A stretch of DNA of 64,000 nucleotides from Bagarius yarrelli. Lineage: Eukaryota > Chordata > Actinopteri > Siluriformes > Sisoridae. The notes beneath the pieces are model-generated. The model had not been told where the DNA came from, ran no database searches, and saw nothing but the letters and a program-made list of their open reading frames with translations. The stretch is taken from assembly GCA_005784505.1 (NCBI GenBank), contig VCAZ01000351.1:1-64000 (forward strand), read 5' to 3'. This document shows positions 34,934 through 46,900 of the stretch, piece by piece (the first letter of the stretch is position 1; each line of letters opens with the position of its first letter). The position numbers were made by a program, and so were the translations under genes.

Positions 34934-37900
34934 ATGTCGAATGTTGTGCTCGAGTTCAAGGCTTCTGTCGGTGACTTAGACCCACAAAGTTGCCCAGTAC
35001 TCATCATCGGGCAGCATGGGTACTTGCAACAAATAAACTGGACTCTACTTAAAGGAAACTGCTGCCGGTGGTGACCAAAGAGGCAAGAAACAATAGTTTG
35101 ATATACAGGAAACAGCTGAGCTAGGCTAACTGTTAAACAGTAACGTGCCAGATAATCAGAATTCTTCTATTATTGTTACACTTTTAATAGATATTGCATT
35201 GTTGGTGAAATACAGCGATCTTATTAATGTGATTCAATTGATAATAATGACTAGCCTTACACTGGCGAGTGTAGCTAGGATAGATTAGCTTTGTGCTTAG
35301 CTCTAGTAAGACAACACGGTGAACCCTTAGCAATTCTTAGTAAGGTCATCCGCGCCTACACGATGCGCATATATTTACGACGTTACGGTACCAGATAGCG
35401 CGATAACGGAATAAGTCAGAACTTTGCTGTCACTTGTATTGATCTCAACACAGACACACACTATCGTTTATTCTGGTTATATAACGCCCTAAAATAAACT
35501 TTGGTTACATTTGCAAAACTGTACTTATGTAATGAATTTTGAATAGCAAGGGTGTTTAAATTTATCAATTTATAGAATTAAGAACATGCGATATAAATGG
35601 CTTGTTCTGATCCAGCCCTGATTTAAACTCTGTAGAAAATCCCCTTTCAACACTTATTTTTAAGAAACACCTCCCAGAAAGGAAACTGTGAAAGAAAGAT
35701 GAGAAATGGACTGAGATTACAACAGAATATAAAGTTTATTCACTTTAATGAACACATTATTAGAAACATCAGTGCATCTTATCATACCTTAACAAGGTTG
35801 TTATTGCTGTTATAAATTTTTGCACTGTCAACTTATTTATAGAAACATGTTTTTTTTTTCCTTTCAGATGTGGCAGGGGGCTGTGAGCAGTCTTAATCCC
35901 AACCCTACAGACAGTTGCCCACTGTATTTGAATTATGCGAGTGTGGCAGTTCTGCCCTCTCGTGTAAGCCGTCACAACAGTCCATCCTCTGCCCACTTCC
36001 TTACTCGGTTGGTTCGAACCTGCCTGCCTGCTGGCAACAATCGCTGCATCCTGGCAAGTCTTTTACAATATAATATCTTTTAAATAGGTATTTATTTTGA
36101 AAAATTAACAAAAAAGTTCTTCAAAAAATGAAGGTGTTTCTTGTTGCCTGTTAAATTGATTGTTGATAGTGGAGTGTCTACAGTTGGTTTTGCTACATTT
36201 GTTGTTGGGAAAAGTAGAAACCAACATGAATACTATGGGAGGAAATTATGCAATGTTAAAGTTAAAAAGAGGAGAAAATCTGTCCACCTTTGCACAAGCA
36301 TAAATTGTAAGCACTAAGCGATCTACTGCAAAAGTTGTGAAACCAAGTTCACGTTCTTAATTGAAGTAATATAAAGTATAAAATTGAAAAAGGAAAAGGA
36401 AAGAATGCAATTTTAATAGTCAAACCTAGTGGAATGTGTTTCATTTCTAGGGGGTCAAAACTCCTGGAACATCCTGTCAATTTACAGGAAAATGTATACA
36501 GGCGCATCTCAAAAAATCAGAAAAAGGTGTATTTTTGTCACTCATTTCAAAAGTAAAACCAATGTATTACATAGATTCATTACACATAAAGTGAAGTGAG
36601 GTATATGGATGTGATAAACGAGGACATGAAGTTAGTGGGTGTGAGTAAAGAGAATGTGGAGAATAGTAGTAGATGGAGACATGATTTGCTGTGGCGACCC
36701 CTAAAACTGAATAGCCAAAAGGTAAAGAATATGATCAATAAAAGAAAGGATTTTTTTTTTTTAAAGAAATGTCAGGCTTCTGAAAAGTATGTTAATTTCT
36801 ATGCACTCAATGCTTGGTTGGGCCTCCTTTTGCATGAATTACTGCATAAATGCGGCGTTGCTTGGAGGCAAACAGCCTGTGGCACTGCTCAGGTGTAATA
36901 GAATCCCAGGTTGCTTTAATAGCAGCCTTCAGGTCATTGTGCATTGTTGGGTCTGGTGTCTCTCATCTTCCCCTTGACAATACCCCATATATTCTCTATA
37001 GCGTTCAGGTCAGGTGAATTTGCTGGCCAATCAAGCACAGTAACACCATGGTCATTAAACCAACTTTTGGTACCTTTGGCAGTGTGGACAGGTCTTGCTG
37101 GAAAATAAAATCAGCATCTCCATAAAGCTTGTCAGCAGAAGGAAGCATGAAGTGGCAATTTCCTGGTATATGGCTGCATTGACTGTGGACTTCAGAAAAC
37201 ACAGTGGACCAACACCAGCTGACAAATTATCACTGACTGTGGAAACTTCACACTGACTTCAAGCAACATGGATTCTGTGCCTCTTCACTCTTTCTTTAGA
37301 CTTGGGACCTGCAAAATTAACTTTCATCTAAAAAGAGGACTTTGGAACATTGAATAACAGTCAAAACCTTTTTCTCCACAGCCTAGTTAAGACGCTTCTG
37401 ACGTTGTCTCTGGTTTAGGAGTGGCTTGACAAGGGGAATGCAACATTTGTAGCCCTAGGATTCATCTGTGCGTAGTGGCTCTTAATGTGCTGACTTCAGC
37501 CTCACTCCACTCTTTGAGAAGTCCCACAAATTCTTGATAGGATTTTGCCTGACAATCCTCTGCGGTTATCCCTTTTGCTGGCTCACCTTTTCCTACCACA
37601 CTTTTTCCTTCTACTCAATTTTCTATGATTATATGCTTGGATACAGCGCTCTGTGAACAACCAGCTTCTTTAGCAAAGCAATTTTGTGGTTTACCCTCCT
37701 TGTGGAGAGTGTCTTCTGGACATTTGTCAAGTCAGCAGTCTTCCCCATAATTGTGTAGCCTATTGACCCAGACTGAGAGACCATTTAACGGCTCAGGAAA
37801 CCTTTTCAGGTGTTAAGGTTATTATGTTGCGTAATTAGATAATTGACTTTACAATATTAAACTTTTTACAATATTCAGATTTTCTGAGACACTGAATTTT

Positions 37901-40900
37901 GGGTTTCTATTATCTGTAAGCAATAATCATCAAAATAATATAAATAATCATTAAAATATTTCACTTTATGTGTAATGAATCTACATAATTCATGGGTTTC
38001 ACCTCTGAAATGAGTGACACAAAATATTTACCTTTTTCATGATATTCAAATTTTTTTGAAATGCACCTGTACAATCTAATTTGATAAAAAAATGTACCAT
38101 ACAAAAAGAATTTAAAAAAATAAATTATAATAAAGATTTAAATATCGGAAAACAAAAGAAGCTGAAATTCTTTTTTTTTTTTTTTTAGTTTTGGGCTTTA
38201 ATCAAAATGTTTTTGTGTTTAAAAAAAACTGTCTTATTCCTGTCTTTTGGACTGTAAATATATAGGTTATATTGTGAAAATGTAAGATAGCTTTACAGTT
38301 TTCTTTTCTTTTTGATCAGATGTTGTGTGAACAGTCTGATGTGTTTGCATCAGCATGTGCCATTGCTCGTGCTTTTCCACTCTTTTCTCGACGGACTGTC
38401 TCTTGCACAATGGAAACAAAGCGTGTTACAGTGGAGTTTGTCGTTTTTGGCCAGGACACGAGCCATTTGGATCCTTCTGCATTGGAGGTTATTTCTAGTA
38501 ATTATTAACCATGTAACATGCTGTTGAATATGGTAATATGATTGTTCATATTTAACTTTTAAATCCTGTATTTTATTTTAAAAATTATATAGTTTTTTGA
38601 TCCCTAACAATTTTAGAACATACTAAAAAAATTTGCATTTAACTGTTTTTTAAAATAAATTCTAACTACTGTTTGATTGTAGTCGCTGAACAACTTGACT
38701 GATGGTGTTCGTCTGGCAGCAAGAATTGTTGACACTCCATGCAGTGAGATGAATACCGACCATTTTTTGGAGGCACAACATTTTCTTTAGTTATTTATAT
38801 GTGTAGAGATAATTTACTTAAAATAAACAGCCTTTGACTGCATAGCTTGGTTTAGGATGTGCTGTTCTGGTTTGAATAGGAGATCAAGGCAGTGGGAAAT
38901 GAACTGGGCATTACACCAGATATAGTTCGGGGCAAGGAATTAAAACAAAGAGGCTTTGGAGGTAAAATTTTAACTATTTCATATAAAAGAAACATTTGTT
39001 AGTACAAGACAAACTAAGTAGATGATTTGTAAATCACAGTGTTAATTTTTGTCTAATGGTTGACTTATTTTAGTGTACAGTAGTTAAGCATTTCAAGCAT
39101 TTGCTAAATAAATGTAATACATTTGTGATATAGGTTGGCTGTTTGCTATAAAGGCTTTTACTTTTTTCTCATTAGTCTGTTATTGAATAAAGTGTTTATG
39201 TTTTCAGGTATTTATGGTGTAGGTAAATCAGCTGAACACCCACCTGCTTTGGCTGTGCTTAGTCATACCCCTTCAGGTGCCACTCAGACCATTGCATGGA
39301 TTGGCAAGGGCATTGTATACGATACAGGTGGCCTTAGTATTAAAAGCAAAGTAGGTATAACTTTGACTTGGTTCCAAGTTGTAGTGAATTGTGTAATAGC
39401 ATTACATTAATAACTGTATCCGTATTCATTTAAAATAGTTAACTTTTTAAAACATTTTAAATAGCTTTTAGATTGCACATGAATAAAGATTATGCTTTTT
39501 CACTTTTTCTATGTTTGCTAAAACATAAAACAGTTATGTGAATTGCAGCTCTTTTGTTTTTTTAGTCAAGTAATGTTGTTTCAATGTAACTATCTATTTC
39601 TTTTCTACTTACAGAGCACAATGCCAGGCATGAAGAGAGATTGTGGTGGAGCAGCAGCTATTTTGGGAGCATTTAAAGTTGCTGTTAAGCTGGTAAAGAA
39701 TCTGCACAGTACATTATATAATAATAATTTCATTTCTAACATCTAGCAGACGCCATAATTCAAAGCAATTTAAATTTCTCTTTTATTTTATCCAACTAAG
39801 CATGCAAGGATTAGGGCCTTGTTAAAAGTTCAAAGTGGTGCTCTCTTAGGGGTGCTAAGACCCATTATCTTTCAGTCAGCAGTCCAAGACCTAAACCATT
39901 GAGATACCACTTCTCCACCTCTACCTCTATAAGCAAACCCAGATATCTGTCAGGAAAGATGAGGCTTAACTGGATGTCTGTTTATGTAAAAGAGCAGACA
40001 TTCCTAGACCTTCTACTAAACTGACCTATTTGTATTCTATATGACACATATTAAAGCAATTAATCCCACTGTTATCTTCCTCTGGAACTCAAACAGAATG
40101 CTCATAGATAACCACGATTGTGGTGCCACTTGAAATGTAAAACTGGAAGAATATGCACTTTTTTTTCAAATGTAACTGCCCAGTCTGGCAGCACTGGCTG
40201 GTGGCGTCTCCTTTCTGTGCAAACAGGGTGTGAGAGGAGCGCAAATATCTTGACAGGCAAGTAGGAAAGCGATCAAAATGTTAGGACTTAACATATTGAT
40301 TGAACAATGATTTCTTGGTCCGGGGCCTTCTACAAAATATATAAATATGCTGAATAATTTTGCCCATGGCTATTTGAGAGAGAATTTGATCTATTGGTTA
40401 AACTTGTTTAGACATACTATTTAGTTTCTTCACCAGAAAACCTAAGCTTATTGTATTTTGTGTCTTTAAGACCCATTTCTGCTCAAAATACAGTTTATTT
40501 TTAGAATTTTTTCTGAAAATTTAAGTAGGTCTAGTACAACTTGTATATTACAACCTGTATCCAAAATGTTTACTCAAGTACGATTAAAACAGTATCAGAT
40601 GAAAAAACTACTCAAGTAATAAGTTACTAGTTACCTCTGATCTGATTAACATGAAGCAAATGCCCTCAATTTTGAGTTTTCACATCCCTCTCCTCCAAAC
40701 TCTCTCTGTTCTGATTGTATAAAACAGGTTAAAGTGAAATAAAGCCAATTTCAGTCCTGTGATAGACATTAACATTACATCACCTGTAATTTACAATAAA
40801 ATCTAACAGTAACACTGCCTTTATTTTCTAACATTTAAAAGCAGTTGCTTTAAAAATATATGTAATAATATGTACATGCATTACTTAGATAGGAATTAAA

Positions 40901-43900
40901 TAAAATACAATCCTGTGTTGATTTTGTATGGATGTTTTTCACTTTAGTCAGGAGTCAAAAAAACTTTACAAAAGTGTCAGGATTGTTGTATGAATGCAGG
41001 ATGAATGAATATGAAAATTAATATGAAAATTTGCATAAAATAAAAGTTGGTTTATGAATGTGTTGTTTGTAGGCTTCACAAGATATTTGTCATTTCTTAC
41101 AAGAGCGCATATGAAAAAAAATATCCAGGCAGTGTGTAAAATGTGGTTTAAAGTGGCTATAGATACCAAATGATTACTAAAGGGTTTCAAATAAGTGTCA
41201 TTTTGACACCTTTATGTTATTTCAGGTTGGAGCTGTGATGTCAGTTTGTTTTGGTTCACACAGCATGTATCACATTATGAAACTTGGGTTAGGGTTCTTT
41301 TTTGACATATGGGAGTAAAAACAGACTGAACCTGAGGGACACGACTGATCTGCTTCCGATAACACACACACATCTTCCTCTGCTTCATTTTTCAATCAAA
41401 CGCACGCTAGACTTAAGCGGAAGATTTGTCTGCCTCTCGCGAAGCAGCCTCTTCAAGGTCTCGTGAGAATTGCGAACAAATCATATAAACTAATTATTTA
41501 AAACAGCTCCTATTTATTACTATTTCACGGTAACGACTCCAAGGGTAGCGAAGTATAAGTAACGTTTTTTAATAAAAACTTACTTGTGTATTAGTGAGTA
41601 CTCATCTTTAAACATAATCTCAAAGTAATGCACATCCTACATATTAGATACAGTTTACATCCCAATGGATAGCAAACAGTCATTTGCTTTACAGTGTGTT
41701 GTGATTGATTCTAGTTTGTTCTTTTCTTGTTGCAGACAAACCAGTTGACTTAGTCTTTTTTAAATAGAAGAAAAAAATTGTGTTGCATTGTTTGTGAAAA
41801 AACAGAAATGACAGTAACAGAAATCTGTAGCAGCAGGTCAACATCCTGCACATGATGAGTTATTTTTGTGTTTTACTGGCCCAGAAATGTATTTTAAAAG
41901 TTTACCAACTACTTTTTTTTTCCCCTGGCTGTTTCCAAAATGTAAAAAATAATCTAATTTAAAAGATTCTAAGACATACAAAAAGAATTCGAGTGCAGCT
42001 ATTTTCACCTTAAAAATTCCTTAAGGATCTGTTGTAAATCTAGTGTATAGGTAAGCAAACATTTTTATAGTCTATTACACAAATTAAATTGTCACGCTTT
42101 GTAAATAAGGCAAAAATGTAATAGTCTACTTGTAATGCCGTATGCTGTTAAAATATAATTAATTATTGTTCTATTATATATATTTTTGCTGTTTAATTCA
42201 GGGCTTTAAGGATAACCTGCATGCAGTGTTCTGTTTGGCTGAGAACGCAGTTGGGCCTACAGCCACCAGGCCAGATGATATTCACACACTGTATTCCGGA
42301 AAGTAAGAATTCATTTTACTGTGCTACATGTGACCTTTTTTAAAGTGGATGTTATTACAAATTTTCTTACTCTATATACAGGTTTAGTCAAAAAAAGCAG
42401 CATAGGTAGTTAAGTTGCCTCTTCCTTTTGCTGTTTTAGCAGCCTCTAATACAGCCTATAGCAGCCTTCCTGCTAGAGAATGTGTATGTAAAGATTTGTA
42501 CCCATTCAGCAGAAACGCATTGTTGGGATAGTTGTTGCAGCATTGACTGAAGACTACTTCTTTAATGTTAATCAAGCCTAATAGTGCAAGCCAGGATTTA
42601 TCATGTTTAATAAAAGTAATAAAACACAACTGTAGCAGTGTTAACTTTCCAGTCTGTTAATAGTATCAACTATTTACCAGCTTTACCAGACAACACAAAG
42701 ACACTAGCTGAGTATTATAGATGAGTCAGTGAATTTAGGCGCATGCAGAAGAATAATATGCTGGAACTAAGACTGCCGCCAGCCTTTTGTCTGGACTAAG
42801 AATGAGTATAAATAATAAATGATCAATAATCGATCATCAAGAATTTTGTCAATCATAATTAATTTCACTGATTGCCTGTTTATTAATGTTCTAGACTGAT
42901 GAAAAGTGTATGAAGTAGGTTGCCGAGGCTGGGGTTTCATGCTTTGGATTATCTATGTAGTCCAAAAATTAAATTGTCAGAAATCTAAATTCCAATGAGA
43001 ACATCGATAAATGTGTAACAGACTTAAGACTGCTTATCATACTGTTACTATGTAAGATGTTAAAAGTTATAGAGATCTTGTGTGTAACAATGGGGAAAGT
43101 TGACACACTGATGATGAAAGAGACCCCCATTAAATTGCCATGGTTTAAGTAAAAGGCAGGTACAGTTTGTTACATTTTGGAGCTAGTTGCAAATCAATAC
43201 CTGTCAACATGGTAAACCAAGCCAAACAAATTAAAAACAGAGAAAGTGCTGTTGATTAACAGTAGAACCATAGAATTCATCGTTGTTGATGACAGGTCTG
43301 TTGTGCCTCTAATGGTCATCATGGCAGTACTAGCCATTAACCTAGAAAAGGTCCTGTATAAAAACCTCATGGCTGTGGTCAGAGGAGACTTACAGAGAAA
43401 ATTTAAATGTGGAGCATAGATAATATCAAAAAATTGTTGCAGTTATGATTGTTTGGAGGGTGTATAGATTAAAGCAACCCTAGTTAAAATTAGAGGGGTT
43501 CTGTTTAATGATTGTGCCATTAAAAGCAGAGCTCCGTTATCTTCAACAAAAGAGAAATTATCATATCAGTGGACTGTAGCACAGTCTTGTCATTGTCAAG
43601 CAATCTTGCCAGTGTCAAGAAGCCATCATGAAAAAAATACAAAATGTAATATTTTTAAAATGTATATTTATTTCTAAGGAGGCCCATGGACCACAGATCT
43701 TAAAATGTCTCAGCTTTTATTCTGAGAAGAAACCAACTAAAAAAAGACCAAACAGCTTGCAGAAAGACAAAGTGACCAGCTTAAACACAAGCAAAGACAA
43801 TTCTGTTGTTGCTATTACAGTTCGGGGGATACGTGATTAGACCTCACTAGCTAAAAGACAAAATACTGTACTGTAATACACTAAAACACGCCTTCATTTC

Positions 43901-46900
43901 CTAGGAAAAAGGGTTAAGTGTATTTCTCTACCTGCAGTTAGTGTGTATTTCTTGTACCAACTGGGGAAAATAAAAGGAAAAAATAGAATACCTGCAAAGT
44001 AAAGATTACACTCTACAGTTGTGCTTTGACTTATGAGTTTAATTCGTTCCGTGGCGGTGCTTGTAACTCAAATTACTCATGTCAAATTAATTTTCCCCTT
44101 GAAATGAATTGAAATGCAAATAATCCAAAAAACACAGCAACTAGTGCTTGGGTGTCTGAAACTGGCTTTTAACCTAAATTGTAGCTCACAATTTACAGGG
44201 GAAAAAATCAGCCGAGAGAGAGCTTGTATAGCAAAAAACTCGTTAGTTGGGACACTCATAAGTCAAGGTACCACTGTTTCTTTTGAGTTTTTAAAATGAA
44301 TTTAAAAAAACATTACAGACTTACTAAAATTACAGATATTGTTACCAGTTAATGTAAACAGGTTAATACAGAGTTCAGTCATGTGAAGAAAAGCCTGTAT
44401 AAAAGCCTGTGTGTGTTACTCAGCTTTTTTGAAGGAGGCTGACACTATTTAAATCTCAGGCATTTAGTTAGGTGTGCTCTTGACTGTTGAAGTGATAGTG
44501 AACACCATGGTAAGATCGAAAGAGCTGTATGGAGCCTTTAAAAAGAAGATTGTAGCAGCTTATGAGTCTGGAAAGGGATTATAAAAAGATCTCAGAAGAT
44601 TCTGAAATCAGCCATTTCACTGTCTGCAAAATAGTCTAAGAATAAAGGACATTCAAAACAACTGACATCTGGCCGTCCAAGCAAGTTCACCCTGAGAGCA
44701 AACCGCAAAATGCTAAAAGAAGTTATCAAAATCCCTAAAGTGTCCTCACAGGACCTATAGTAGGCTCTTGCTACTGTTGATGTAAAAGTGCATGACTCTA
44801 CAATCAGAAAGAGACTACAGTATAAGTAAGTATAACTTATATGGGAGATGTGCAATGGAGGAAACCTTTGCTAAAGTTTGTCAAAGATAACGTAAACAAA
44901 GAACAGGACCTCTGGACCTATGTTCATACCAACTGTGAAACAAGGGAAGTGTACTGGTTTGAAGATGCTTTGCTGCAGCAGGACCTGGCCAGCTCACCAT
45001 TATAAAATCCACCATAAATTGTAAACTGTATCAGAGGGTGCTAAAAATTAAAACAAGATTAGCCACCATATGTATGCATTTTTTTTAACAAAGAACTGAA
45101 TATTGAATGGTGTGTTCTGAATATGTTAACGTATACATGCTGTTATGGTTTTATATATGACACATTGTCAATAATGTAAGTTATATTTGTGGAGGGGTGT
45201 TGGAAAAGTTGTTGTTGCAGCACAAAAGGAATTTGAGGAGACACCAGTTGTTTACTGTCATTCAAACCTGATAGTGTAGGCCAGGATTTATTGTGTTTAA
45301 TAAAAATAATTCATGCAACTATAGCACTATTAACTGTCCATTATATCAGTAGTATAGAATAAAGCAGGCATTACAGAAATTAAGCCACAGATTTTGGGCA
45401 AGAAGGCCAGTTGTGGCTTGAGAAAGTTCAAATATAGGTGTAATATTGACAAAATATAAAAGTATTATAAAACAATACATTGAAATAAAAGTATATTTAA
45501 AGCCAGTACAGTAATACTTAAACCATTAGGTTAATCATGATGATTTGTTTTGATTCTGTCCAATGTAGAATATTAACACCTTTTTAGGGAGCTGGTAGCG
45601 CAGTGGCTAAGGTGTTGGACTGCTAAACAAAAGAATTGTGAAATAGATTCCCAACACCACCAATTTACCACTGTTGAGCCCCGGAGCAAAACCCTTTACC
45701 TTTAGTCTGCTAAGTTGTATAAATGTGAGTTGCTCTGGATAAGGGTGTCTTCCAAATGCAGTAAATATAAATATATTTCCCTTTTTTTAGGACAGTGGAA
45801 ATCAATAATACTGATGCAGAGGGAAGGTTGGTGCTATCTGATGGTGTTGTATATGCCAGGAAAGATCTCGCTGCAGATATTATCTTGGATATTGCAACTT
45901 TGACTGGAGGTCAGGTGTGTAACAACATCTTAAAAAGTATTGTATGCCTTTGTTGATAAAAAAAAATTTGGACAAATATTATTGTTGTTGAATACGTGTT
46001 TGATTTGCCTGCAATAGCGTGGTTAAAGCAGTGTGGTTTTAATTCAGCTTACAATAAGTCTGTGTAACATCATGGACTTCTCGGCAGGCAGACTTGCAGA
46101 GAGTAAATCCACGACTTTCTAGTCAGACAGACTCAACGGTGTGCAGTTGTCAGGCAACGCCACCAGGAAGCCTAATCAGGAGGATGCGAGACACCCGAAT
46201 ACACACCTATTAGGGACCCAAACACAGAGCGGCAGGCGTGTGGTCACTTGGTAGCACCAGGTATGGGGCTCAGCCCTGTTACAGAAAAAAAAGAAAATTA
46301 ATAAAGTAAAAAAATCTAAGAAAAGAAACTAAGAGAAAAGAATCTGATTGAAACAGACACAACACTGAGAGCGTTTTGGCGTATAAGCAAAGTTTAAACA
46401 CGAAAGGCCAATCGTTTAGATCTTTCTAAAGTACAGATTAGTTAAATATCAAAATGGCGGCACTAGTTTTACCACAGTCATGTGTTAGTTGACCAGAATG
46501 TGAGCATGTTCAAAACAGCAGATACTAAACCCATATGGCTTTAGTTTCTGCGGTTTTAATTTAAAATTAGTTTTTAGAATTTCTCATTCTTAGTTTAAAA
46601 GACATGTTTAAAAAAGGCAGGTAATGTGCATCTTTTTAATTCAATTGTTTGGTGTGTTTTGCTTTAGGGAATCTCGACTGGAAAGTACCATGCTGCTGTT
46701 ATGTCTAACAGTGAGCAGTGGGAAACTGCATGTGTGAGAGCAGGCCGTAGCAGTGGTGATCTCACTCATCCTCTTGTCTACTGTCCTGAACTTCACTTTA
46801 GTGAATTTACTTCTGCAGTTGCTGACATGAAAAACTCTGTAGCGGTAAGTTAGCTAAAAGGACTTTTTACTTGAAGTGAAATAATGGAACCTATTTTTAA

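Noticed and set aside
39135..39410. 91-codon open frame around npepl1 exon 6
   Set aside because: It is exon 6 (39208-39350) extended by chance into both flanking introns; the splice sites and phases decide the boundaries.
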